Part shown: piece after piece, positions 1 to 6,357 of the stretch
Layout of the letters: the number at the start of each line of letters is the position of its first letter
Position numbering within the stretch: the first letter of the stretch is position 1
Origin: UBA4719 sp035654835
GTDB taxonomy: Bacteria; Actinomycetota; Actinomycetes; Actinomycetales; Dermatophilaceae
Reading direction: 5' to 3'
DNA length: 6,538 nucleotides
Assembly (NCBI GenBank): GCA_035654835.1
Contig: DASRVZ010000053.1
Location: 1-6,538, forward strand
The notes under the pieces: generated by a model
What the model was told of the DNA's origin: nothing
Databases searched by the model: none
What the model saw: only the letters and a program-made list of their open reading frames with translations
Made by a program: the position numbers and the translations under genes

Positions 1-4
1 GGTC

Positions 5-559
5 GTGTGTCCATGAAGGGAGCGTGACGGTGACGTAGAAGGTCGCCAGCACGATCCTGTGCTGTGCCAGTGATGAAGGTTTGGCCCTTCGGGTTTGCCG
101 ATCAGGCGGGGAGCCCAAACCACCGGAAGCTGCGGCGGTCAAGAGCCGTCGTGGTGAGCGTTCCGGGAAAAGGCCCGGCATGACCGGGTCAGGTGTGCGA
201 TGAGAAGACGAACATGTGTGAACCACTGCTGACGCATCGAGACAAACAATGATGGCATCAAAACTGAGGATGGGACTTGGTCCTCAGGACAAAGGCGCGC
301 GCTTGGGCGTGCCCTCAGCCGGGGAGCTGCCTGCATGTGGCCCTGGTGATGCCCGGTGTATAGGTGGCGTGAGCTCGTCGTGGGCGCTGGCATGGAAGTG
401 GAGAACCTGTCGCCTCGATACCGACGACCGGCATGAATGGGTGAAGGTTGGCCCCCGGTCACGAGAGGGAGGACCCCAAGCGGTGGACACCGCAAGGGGC
501 AGAGTACCGATGCGAGGCACAGGGGCGGAACGGCCCGTAGTAGCGATGAGGGCCCTGTA
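5..559 (+). ncRNA. Group II intron 5' ribozyme portion (domains I to start of IV)
   Basis: This stretch of about 550 bases before the reverse transcriptase holds no convincing protein gene and is best read as the structured domains I-III and the start of domain IV. Local pairing is visible, for example 78-84 with 115-121 (a perfect 7-bp stem, GGTTTGG with CCAAACC). I did not resolve the full fold or the exon-binding sites. The assignment rests mainly on position, between a GTGTG-like 5' end and the intron-encoded protein, with domain V downstream. Open frames here, including in-frame codons 437-559 upstream of the protein start, are probably incidental. Confidence 0.7.
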
Positions 560-1903
560 ATGGGGTCGGAGCGAAGGGGTCGTGCAGGCCAGATCGAAGT
601 GGTGGTCAACTCGGTTGAGGAGGAACCACCGCAGAGATCGAAGCAGAAGGTGAAGTCGTTTGAGATTTCGAAGCGCCTCGTTTTCGGGGCGTGGGAGAAG
701 GTCCGAGCGAACGGCGGAGCGCCGGGCGTGGACGGTGTCAGCATCGGCCGGTTCGCAGAGCGGGAGAGGGACAACCTCTACCGCCTGTGGAACCGGTTGT
801 CGTCGGGGAGTTACTTCCCCGGACCGGTGCGGGCAGTCGAGATACCGAAGGACCATGGGGCAGGGGTCAGAGTTTTGGGTGTACCGAACACGGTGGACCG
901 AATTGCCCAGACCGCAGCAGCGATGCTGCTGGAGGAGAAGCTTGAGCCGATCTTCCATCCTGACAGCTACGGCTACCGTCCCGGGCGTTCTGCCCATGAC
1001 GCGCTGGCCGCAACGAGAAAGCGGTGTTGGAGCAAGGACTGGGTGTTGGACCTCGATGTCCGGGCCTTCTTCGATTCCGTTCCCCATGATCTGTTGTTGA
1101 AAGCGGTCGCTCACCACACCGACGAGCGCTGGGTCCTGCTCTACATTGAACGGTGGCTTACTGCCCCCATGCAGATGCCGGACGGGACCCTCGTTGCACG
1201 GGAGAAGGGCACCCCGCAGGGGTCCCCGATCTCGCCGCTGTTGGCTAACTTGTTCATGCATTACGCGTTCGACAAGTGGATGGACCGGGAGTTCCCCGGA
1301 CAGCCATTCGAGCGGTATGCGGATGACGCGGTCATCCACTGTGACACCGAGGAACAGGCCCGGCATCTGTGGGCCCGGCTCGCTGAACGGCTCGGGTCCT
1401 TGGGGCTCGAGCTGCATCCTGGGAAGACGAAGGTTGTCTACTGCAAGGACGGCAAGCGTCGAGGGGACTCGGAGCACACCAGCTTCGACTTCCTCGGCTA
1501 CACCTTCCGGGGACGCACAACGCTCGGAAAGCGGGGGCTCTTCTGGAGCTTCAATCCCGCCATGAGCACCAGTGCGAAGAAGGCGAAGGGCAAACAGATC
1601 AGGGACTGGCACCTCAATCGTCGCAGTGGCTCGGACCTGTCCGACCTCGCCCGGGAGATGAATCCTCAGGTCCGAGGCTGGATCGGCTACTACGGAGCCT
1701 TCTACCGCTCCGAGCTGTACTTCCTGGCACGGCGCATCGACCAGCACCTGGTCAGGTGGGCAATGCAGAAATACAAGCGACTGCGGGGCAGGACCCTACG
1801 GGCCTGGGCATGGCTGGCTGCTGTTCGTCAGCACCAACCCATGCTGTTCGCCCATTGGCATCTTGTCGCGAACACCCAACGTCGGCCTGTGGGAGCCCGG
1901 TAA
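560..1903 (+). CDS. ltrA: Group II intron reverse transcriptase/maturase
   Basis: This 447-residue intron-encoded protein would bind and fold the intron RNA for splicing (maturase) and reverse-transcribe it at the target site. Visible reverse transcriptase landmarks, in order, are NGGAPGVDG near 51-59, RIAQ at 114-117, SYGYRPGRSAHDAL near 136-149, the first catalytic Asp at about 166 in DLDVRAFFD, TPQGSPISPLLANLF at 218-232, the YADD active site at 253-256, and FDFLGYTFRGR near 309-319. The maturase (X) region follows, with VRGWIGYYGAFYRSEL at 371-386. No HNH endonuclease domain is seen; the protein stops soon after the maturase region. The ATG at 560 is preferred; an in-frame ATG at 437 would add 41 residues that look like translated RNA structure. 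No strong Shine-Dalgarno is obvious. The TAA at 1901-1903 lies inside domain V, so the last residues (GAR) are encoded by catalytic RNA sequence. The symbol ltrA is the generic name for the family. Confidence 0.93.
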   Translation: MGSERRGRAGQIEVVVNSVEEEPPQRSKQKVKSFEISKRLVFGAWEKVRANGGAPGVDGVSIGRFAERERDNLYRLWNRLSSGSYFPGPVRAVEIPKDHGAGVRVLGVPNTVDRIAQTAAAMLLEEKLEPIFHPDSYGYRPGRSAHDALAATRKRCWSKDWVLDLDVRAFFDSVPHDLLLKAVAHHTDERWVLLYIERWLTAPMQMPDGTLVAREKGTPQGSPISPLLANLFMHYAFDKWMDREFPGQPFERYADDAVIHCDTEEQARHLWARLAERLGSLGLELHPGKTKVVYCKDGKRRGDSEHTSFDFLGYTFRGRTTLGKRGLFWSFNPAMSTSAKKAKGKQIRDWHLNRRSGSDLSDLAREMNPQVRGWIGYYGAFYRSELYFLARRIDQHLVRWAMQKYKRLRGRTLRAWAWLAAVRQHQPMLFAHWHLVANTQRRPVGAR

Positions 1904-1926
1904 GTCGAGAGGTTTACGCCGGGTTC
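1893..1926 (+). ncRNA. Group II intron domain V (catalytic hairpin)
   Basis: A 34-nt hairpin matches the domain V architecture exactly. An 8-bp lower stem (1893-1900 with 1919-1926, one G-U pair) contains the catalytic AGC triad at 1894-1896. A 2-nt bulge (CG, 1917-1918) follows on the 3' strand, then a 6-bp upper stem (1901-1906 with 1911-1916) closed by a GAGA tetraloop of GNRA type (1907-1910). Domain V binds the catalytic metal ions and is the most conserved part of these ribozymes. An intact stem, triad, bulge and loop suggest the intron can still splice. It overlaps the last codons and stop of the reverse transcriptase. Confidence 0.93.
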
Positions 1927-1929
1927 TGC

Positions 1930-1963
1930 GAGAGCCGGGGGGTGCGATTCCCCCCGGCCACTC
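1930..1963 (+). ncRNA. Group II intron domain VI (branch-point hairpin)
   Basis: A strong GC stem directly follows domain V: 1934-1942 pairs with 1950-1958 (9 bp, six of them G-C in a row) around a 7-nt loop. A short lower helix (1930-1932 with 1961-1963) leaves A1960 unpaired on the 3' strand, the expected place for the lariat branch-point adenosine. With AC at 1964-1965 as the 3' splice site the distance is only about 5 nt, shorter than the usual 7-8. Either the splice site or the exact bulge may therefore differ from this proposal. Confidence 0.75.
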
Positions 1964-1987
1964 ACCAGCGGCTTGTTGCCTCGGGTT

Positions 1988-2015
1988 CACGTGCACGACT
2001 GGTGTGGTGCACGTG
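1988..2015. repeat. 9-bp palindrome at the left element end
   Basis: CACGTGCAC at 1988-1996 is a perfect inverted match to GTGCACGTG at 2007-2015, separated by 10 bp. The right arm overlaps the 14-bp terminal repeat 2001-2014. Inverted arms with a short spacer are typical of a tyrosine recombinase crossover site, so this may be where TnpA/TnpB bind. It lies between two convergent transcription units and could also fold in RNA, but no T-run follows on either side, which argues against an intrinsic terminator. The function is inferred; the symmetry is directly visible. Confidence 0.6.
2001..2014 (+). repeat. Left copy of 14-bp terminal inverted repeat
   Basis: GGTGTGGTGCACGT here is the exact reverse complement of 6307-6320 at the other end of the tnp operon. 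It starts about 18 bp beyond the tnpC stop codon. The match ends abruptly on both sides, but a GTTGC block lies 26 bp outward in both ends (1975-1979 here). The matching spacing suggests a composite end with more than one protein-binding site. Confidence 0.8.
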
Positions 2016-2031
2016 GCGTCGCGGCTCTCCA

Positions 2032-2580
2032 TCACGGCGTGGTGTTGAGGCGGGTCATCAGCTCGCGGTTCGCGGCGCGGGCCGCTGCGAGGTCTTGGTC
2101 TCGTTCCTCGAGTTGTAGGCGTAGGTCGATGGCCTGCTGTTCGAGCTGGATGATGCCCTGCTGGAGTTCGTCAACGTCTTGGGGTGCGCCCAGTCCGGAC
2201 TCGCGCCAGAGGCGCTCGCCGAGTGCCTCGGATAGGCGCCGTTCGAGCCGTTGGATGTGGCTAGCGAGCCGGGCCCCGCGCTCGTGGGCTGCGAGCAGGT
2301 CGGCGTGCAAGGATGCCCGGCTGACTTTCGGCTCGGCGCCGTCATTGGGTGGCTGGGCTTGGGCGGCGTGCACCTGAGCGAGGAGGTCGCGGTGTCGGTA
2401 GAGGAACGTTCGGTCGACACCTGCGGCGTGGGCGAGGCCGGAGACGCTGACCTCGAGCCCGGAGGCGCGCGCGTGGGACAGCGCGACGAGGACGCGTTGC
2501 CGGCGTCGGGTGGTGTCGGCGCGACGGCCCTCGATCACGGCTGCGGTGCGTGGGCTCGCGCCTGTGTCGGTCGTGGTCAT
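2032..2580 (-). CDS. tnpC: TnpC-like accessory protein (DUF6262-type, HTH plus coiled coil)
   Basis: A 182-residue protein, last gene of the operon. Residues about 44-67 (SVSGLAHAAGVDRTFLYRHR) read as a helix-turn-helix DNA-binding unit. Residues about 97-120 and 135-177 are rich in Leu, Glu, Gln and Arg with heptad-like spacing and probably form coiled coils. By analogy with Tn554 TnpC, a small protein that influences orientation or frequency of transposition, it probably helps the two recombinases at the element ends; it has no catalytic tyrosine recombinase motif. It is longer than Tn554 TnpC (about 125 aa as I recall) and resembles actinobacterial proteins annotated DUF6262 beside recombinase pairs. 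The ATG is part of ATGA shared with the tnpB stop (4-nt overlap), and GGAG at 2586-2589 lies 5 nt upstream, which fits translational coupling. The family link is from order, size and motifs; the detailed role is inferred. Confidence 0.85.
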   Translation of the reverse strand: MTTTDTGASPRTAAVIEGRRADTTRRRQRVLVALSHARASGLEVSVSGLAHAAGVDRTFLYRHRDLLAQVHAAQAQPPNDGAEPKVSRASLHADLLAAHERGARLASHIQRLERRLSEALGERLWRESGLGAPQDVDELQQGIIQLEQQAIDLRLQLEERDQDLAAARAANRELMTRLNTTP

Positions 2581-5072
2581 CGGGTCTCCGGGCGGACGTC
2601 GGGTAACGGTTGACGGATGCGGGGCATGCCGAGTGCGACGGTGCGGTGCCGGCGCACCATGTCCACGGCTTGTTCGATCTCGGCCCGGTGTTCTGGTGTG
2701 AGTTCGTCGAGACCGGCTTCGACCTTGGAGATCAGCCGACGGATCCGGGTGATCTCCTCTTCGGAGGGCAGTGCCTCGGTGCGGGCCCAGTCCTCGAGGT
2801 CTTGGGTGGCCAGCAGCTTCTCGCGGTTGCGGAGCAGGTCGTCGAGGTGGGCTTGAAGGTCGGGCAGGTAGGAGATGTCGGTGCGGAAGTGGTCACAGCC
2901 CACGCAGCGGAACCGGTAAGGGCACGCGTTCCCGCCGGCTTGGACGTTGGAGGGTTCAGCGCAGATGCCGAACGGGACGACGACCTCACCGACGCTGCGA
3001 CGGGCGTGCTCGGAGTCGAGCAGTTCCTGGGTTTGGCGCCAGATGCGTTCACCGTGCCGGTTGAACTGCATCGCCGCGACCCGGTCGACGGCCTCGCGGC
3101 GGCGACCCTGCCCGACTTGGTAGTACCCACTGGTGGTGTCGAGCTTGCGATGATCCATCAGCTCGCGCAGTACGTCGATCGGCACCCCGGCGTCGGCGTG
3201 CCGTTGCGCGTAGGTGTGCCGGTAGGCGTAGAGGACGACACGGGTCTTGTCGAACTCTGTGTCATCGGCGGTGCTCAGCACCGGCATGTTGCTCACCCAG
3301 GTGCGGTGGTGGAACGACAGACTGAACGCAGTGATTGCCCTGTCCCCGTCAGGATTCCTCCGGTCGGTGGGCAGTAGCTTGAGGTCACCGACCGGGGTGT
3401 GGGAGTAACGGGCGCGCACCCGCTGCTGCTGGGCGGTGATCACTGCTGCGGTGTTGGCCCCGATCGGTAGCCGGCGGCCGAGGCGGCCGGCCTTGTGGTT
3501 GTCGAAGACCAGCACGGGCGAGCCGTCGGCCTCGTGCGCGAGGCAGTCGAACCCCAGGTCACAGATCTCCTCTGGGCGTCGCCCGGTATCGATGGCCAGC
3601 TCGATCGCGGCGCGCATCGACGTCGAGGTCAGCTGGTCGAGCTGTGCGCAAAGCTGTCGCATGATCGCCGGTGGTAGGTCCCGTCCCGACTCGGCAGCCT
3701 GGAGCTTGTCGGGGACGTCGGCGACGCCGATGGTGAAGTCCTCACCCAGTCCGGCCGCCAGCGCACCGGGGCGGGTCAACCCCAGGGCGCGGATGGTGGC
3801 CATCACGTGCCGGACCTCGCGGACGGTGCGGATCCGCGCGTCGAGGCTGATCTGTCCGGTCGAGACCAGATAACCCAACCGGTTCAAGAACGTCTCCATG
3901 TCGGCGCGTCCCAGGGCCGCGGGATCCTCTCCCCGGTCGGGGCGGACCCGCAACGACTCTGAGAGCCGTGCCAGAGCGTTCACGTGGTGTCGCACCGAGA
4001 GGCCACCGCTGGTGCGTCGTCCCGGACGGAGCCGCCGTCTGGGCAGGTCGTCGATCGCCCACCGCTTGACGGCTTCTCGTAGCCAGTCCTGGGTCAGCCC
4101 GGTGAACGAGACCGTGCCGGGATGGCCGAAGACGGCCAGGTCCCACTGATCACGTGTCGCCTCGATCTCCGGGCTGGTCAACGCCCGGCGGGCGTGTCTG
4201 GCCAGTGCGTTGACCAGACCAGCGAAGGCCAGTGACCGGTTCGCGGCGAGCCGGTAACTCGCGATCGAGGACACCTGTTGGTGGCGGAGGTCATCACAGA
4301 CCGAACGCAGATCTGCCTCCTTGGTGCGCACTCCGTCCAGGCGGCACCGCTGCTGAAGCCCGAGGAGCACCTCAACCACAACCAACTCCGGTAGGCCGCG
4401 GAGACTGACTTGGCCACCAGCGCCGATGGGTGGGTCGGTTCGCTGCCACAGATCCACATCGAGGTCTGGGTCGGTTCGTCTCTTGGCGCGCAGCCGCAGC
4501 TGGTGGGCGTCGCAGTAGCGGCCGTCGCGGTGCCGGCGCTGCCGGGGACAAGAAGCCACCTGACAAGGCCGACAGGGCGACAGCGCCGTCGTCTGGGGAT
4601 GCGCCATGAACTCGGCCATCCCTAGCCCCAGCAACTGTCGTTGGTCGAGGTGTTGGCGGCAAAGTTGAGCCGAACCTGCCCACTCCCGGCCGCAGCTGTC
4701 CACTACGCATCCGCCGATTCCACGGTCGCGACGTTCCCGGACAGGGAGCAACTCGACCTGATCGGTGCCCAGCCCGCGTTGTGCGAGCCGGCGTTGGCAC
4801 CCAGCGCAGACCCGGGAACGCTGTGGTGCGGTCACCGCGCAGCCCGCCGCCGTGCAGACCTGGCGGCCGAGCAGACGATGTCCTGACGGCGGGAACAGCA
4901 CTAACGATGTCGGATTCCAACCGATCTCGGCCAGGAACAACGCATCGACCAGACGCGCGAGGTCCACCACGCACTGATCAAGCGATGCCGCAGTTCCAAA
5001 GACGTGGTCCGCCTCGCCCGAGGTGGCACCCCTGCCACCGGTCGCCTCGAAGGCCGTCGTGGAGATGCTCAC
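2577..5072 (-). CDS. tnpB: TnpB-like large tyrosine recombinase
   Basis: An 831-residue site-specific recombinase, partner of TnpA in strand exchange at the element ends. Residues about 73-190 hold three consecutive clusters of the form C-x4-C-x10/11-C-x2-[C/H]: C73/C78/C89/C92, C122/C127/C138/H141 and C170/C175/C187/H190. They probably bind zinc. A core-binding region follows around 320-440. The catalytic domain shows Arg499 (TGRRPEE), Lys527 (NHKAG), Arg618 in YAYRHTYAQ, His641 and Tyr650 (LDTTSGYY), with the usual 9-residue His-to-Tyr spacing. The first residue of the HxxR box is Tyr615 instead of His. The C-terminus adds a four-Cys cluster (C704, C717, C723, C726) and a charged helical, probably coiled-coil tail (about 735-810). 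It is longer than Tn554 TnpB (about 630 aa as I recall), mainly by the N-terminal Cys-rich part. The GTG start overlaps the tnpA stop (GTGA), with GGAG at 5080-5083 seven nt upstream. Confidence 0.9.
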   Translation of the reverse strand: MSISTTAFEATGGRGATSGEADHVFGTAASLDQCVVDLARLVDALFLAEIGWNPTSLVLFPPSGHRLLGRQVCTAAGCAVTAPQRSRVCAGCQRRLAQRGLGTDQVELLPVRERRDRGIGGCVVDSCGREWAGSAQLCRQHLDQRQLLGLGMAEFMAHPQTTALSPCRPCQVASCPRQRRHRDGRYCDAHQLRLRAKRRTDPDLDVDLWQRTDPPIGAGGQVSLRGLPELVVVEVLLGLQQRCRLDGVRTKEADLRSVCDDLRHQQVSSIASYRLAANRSLAFAGLVNALARHARRALTSPEIEATRDQWDLAVFGHPGTVSFTGLTQDWLREAVKRWAIDDLPRRRLRPGRRTSGGLSVRHHVNALARLSESLRVRPDRGEDPAALGRADMETFLNRLGYLVSTGQISLDARIRTVREVRHVMATIRALGLTRPGALAAGLGEDFTIGVADVPDKLQAAESGRDLPPAIMRQLCAQLDQLTSTSMRAAIELAIDTGRRPEEICDLGFDCLAHEADGSPVLVFDNHKAGRLGRRLPIGANTAAVITAQQQRVRARYSHTPVGDLKLLPTDRRNPDGDRAITAFSLSFHHRTWVSNMPVLSTADDTEFDKTRVVLYAYRHTYAQRHADAGVPIDVLRELMDHRKLDTTSGYYQVGQGRRREAVDRVAAMQFNRHGERIWRQTQELLDSEHARRSVGEVVVPFGICAEPSNVQAGGNACPYRFRCVGCDHFRTDISYLPDLQAHLDDLLRNREKLLATQDLEDWARTEALPSEEEITRIRRLISKVEAGLDELTPEHRAEIEQAVDMVRRHRTVALGMPRIRQPLPDVRPETR

Positions 5073-6253
5073 CGCTGCGCTCCGCTCTGGTCACGGGGAG
5101 TGGGCACGCGCTCGACCGCGTCGCGCAACCGTGCTGGGTCCGGATGCAGGTAGACCTGGGAGGAGCTCACCGCCTTATGCCCCAGCAACGCGGCGATCTC
5201 ATCCAGCGTGCCGCCGGCATCGGCCAGGTTGCTTCCGAACGCGTGCCGCAGCTGGTGCGGGGTGATCTGGCGGTGCAGCCCAGCCCGTCGTCCAGCGGCG
5301 GTGAGCAGTTCGTTGATCGCGTCTGGTGCGCTTGGTGCACCGAGCGGGGCGCGGAACAGGTTGACCAGCACAAAGTCACTCTCGGCCGCCTCGGGGACCT
5401 CCAGCCGCTCGAACGCGTAGGCGTCGAAGGCCTGTACCAGTAGGGAATCCAGTGGCACCGCACGAGATCGACGCGACTTCGCCCATGCCCCGTTCGGGTT
5501 GGCACGACGCAGCACATGCACATGTGCGCGTGACACTCCGCAGCCCAACACAGCCGAGTCGACCAGCAGATGCACATCACTGCGGCGCAGGCCGCAGAGC
5601 TCTCCGCGGCGCAGGCCCGCGCGTGCCATCAGCAGGACGATCAGCCGGTCGCGAGCCGAGCGGCACGCCGCGACCAGTGCCACGATCTCGCCGTCACTGG
5701 CCCGATCCACCCCGGCGTCGGGTTCATGCAAGCGGTGCCGCGCCCGCATCCGCCACGCCATCGCATGGTCCTCGCCGCGAGCCTGCTCGGGCAGATCCCG
5801 GTCGTCGGCGAGCTCGTAAATTAGCGACAACAGTGTCCCGGGCGCGTTGCCGCTGGTCACCGCATGGACCACGAATCCGCGGACCGCGGTGAGCACCGCG
5901 TTAACCCGACGAGCGCCGCGCACCGGGCGGCGTCCCGGACCCGCCAGCACTACCGCCGACGCCTCGCCCCTGAAGGCCTCTGCGCCGGCACCTTGGATGC
6001 CGGCGTGACGCAGCCATGTGATGAACAGACCGAGCTGCTCGACGCCGATGTGCCAGTGCCTGCCGGTCAAAGCGCACCAGCCCAAGAACAGCGAGATCCC
6101 ACCCGCATACGAACGGGTCGTCAACTCCGAGCAGTCACGGCCCAACCGGAGATGCCGCAAGAACGCATCGACCTCGGCCACCACAACCAGGTCATCGTCG
6201 AGAACCGTCCAGTACCGGACGCCCGAGGGCAAACACACCACGAAAGGTCGCAC
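5069..6253 (-). CDS. tnpA: TnpA-like tyrosine recombinase (integrase)
   Basis: A 394-residue tyrosine recombinase, first gene of the tnp operon. It would cleave and rejoin DNA at the element ends through a 3'-phosphotyrosine intermediate. Residues about 22-135 look like a SAM-like core-binding domain (SYAGGISLFLGWC, then VNAVLTAVRGFVVHA). The catalytic domain carries the full set: Arg215 (AGLRRGELCGL), Lys259 (AKSRRSRAVPL), His333 and Arg336 (TPHQLRHAFGSNLADAG), His359 (ALLGHKAVSS) and nucleophile Tyr368 (QVYLH). Nothing essential is missing, so it should be active. The size is close to Tn554 TnpA (about 361 aa as I recall). The GTG start is chosen because GGAAGGA lies 5 nt upstream. The stop overlaps the tnpB start. 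The upstream 140 bp hold the right-end repeats, so recombinase binding there could also affect expression of the operon; this is inference. Confidence 0.92.
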   Translation of the reverse strand: MRPFVVCLPSGVRYWTVLDDDLVVVAEVDAFLRHLRLGRDCSELTTRSYAGGISLFLGWCALTGRHWHIGVEQLGLFITWLRHAGIQGAGAEAFRGEASAVVLAGPGRRPVRGARRVNAVLTAVRGFVVHAVTSGNAPGTLLSLIYELADDRDLPEQARGEDHAMAWRMRARHRLHEPDAGVDRASDGEIVALVAACRSARDRLIVLLMARAGLRRGELCGLRRSDVHLLVDSAVLGCGVSRAHVHVLRRANPNGAWAKSRRSRAVPLDSLLVQAFDAYAFERLEVPEAAESDFVLVNLFRAPLGAPSAPDAINELLTAAGRRAGLHRQITPHQLRHAFGSNLADAGGTLDEIAALLGHKAVSSSQVYLHPDPARLRDAVERVPTPRDQSGAQR

Positions 6254-6258
6254 GCTCG

Positions 6259-6265
6259 TCCTTCC
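6259..6265 (-). promoter_or_regulatory. Shine-Dalgarno of tnpA
   Basis: On the minus strand GGAAGGA sits 5 nt before the GTG start of tnpA. It decides the start in a frame without a nearby ATG and is the strongest ribosome-binding site of the operon. I did not find a convincing -35/-10 pair upstream; a TACATA-like hexamer on the minus strand near 6299-6304 is the only -10-like sequence noted and has no good -35 partner. Confidence 0.65.
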
Positions 6266-6306
6266 AAAGCCCGAGGACCGCCGAGACCTGGAAGCGACTA
6301 TGTACT

Positions 6307-6320
6307 ACGTGCACCACACC
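6307..6320 (-). repeat. Right copy of 14-bp terminal inverted repeat
   Basis: The minus strand reads GGTGTGGTGCACGT, identical to 2001-2014 on the plus strand. It lies 53 bp upstream of the tnpA start. A GTTGC block (minus strand, 6342-6346) stands 26 bp outward, the same spacing as at the left end. Unlike the left end, the flank is not palindromic with the repeat, so the two ends are related but not identical. Confidence 0.8.
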
Positions 6321-6357
6321 CCCAGGGATGCGATGCACCAAGCAACTCCGTGTCGCC

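Larger units (their letters stand above)
5..1965 (+). mobile_element. ORF-bearing group II intron (retroelement), approximate ends
   Basis: A group II intron is a self-splicing RNA that moves by retrohoming with the help of its encoded reverse transcriptase/maturase. Three parts support it here: a reverse transcriptase/maturase reading frame, a canonical 34-nt domain V just at its end, and a domain VI hairpin immediately after. The 5' end is proposed at 5 because GTGTG there fits the GUGYG consensus of intron 5' ends. The 3' end is proposed at 1965 because AC at 1964-1965 fits the AY consensus. The resulting length, close to 2 kb, is usual for ORF-bearing bacterial introns. The 5' exon is essentially outside the window, so the EBS/IBS pairings cannot be checked and the 5' boundary is the weakest part. 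The intron lies against the left end of the Tn554-like element and is transcribed towards it. I did not assign it to a structural subclass. Confidence 0.85.

Noticed and set aside
437..559. N-terminal extension of the reverse transcriptase from the upstream ATG at 437
   Set aside because: The 41 extra residues are Gly/Arg-rich without family similarity and coincide with structured intron RNA; the ATG at 560 leaves an ordinary-length protein.
284..1747. A 487-codon open frame on the minus strand opposite the reverse transcriptase
   Set aside because: It is antisense to a gene with unmistakable reverse transcriptase motifs, shows no recognisable domain and is the kind of long shadow frame expected at high GC.
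1966..2000. Minus-strand reading with an Arg-Glu-Pro-Glu stretch that resembles the tail of some IS3 transposases
   Set aside because: The similarity is four residues and lacks the preceding conserved His-Ser-Leu-Gly segment; it is too short to claim that the other half of the IS3 gene is here.
1988..2015. Intrinsic terminator between the convergent intron and tnp operon
   Set aside because: The hairpin is present but there is no T-run on either strand, and its right arm coincides with the terminal repeat shared with the other element end, so a recombinase site explains it better.
2610..3377. Plus-strand open frame of 255 codons within the tnpB region
   Set aside because: It is opposite conserved catalytic sequence of tnpB, with biased composition and no recognised motif.
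6270..6330. Promoter for the tnp operon
   Set aside because: A TACATA-like -10 can be found on the minus strand but no -35 at proper spacing, so it was not listed as a feature.
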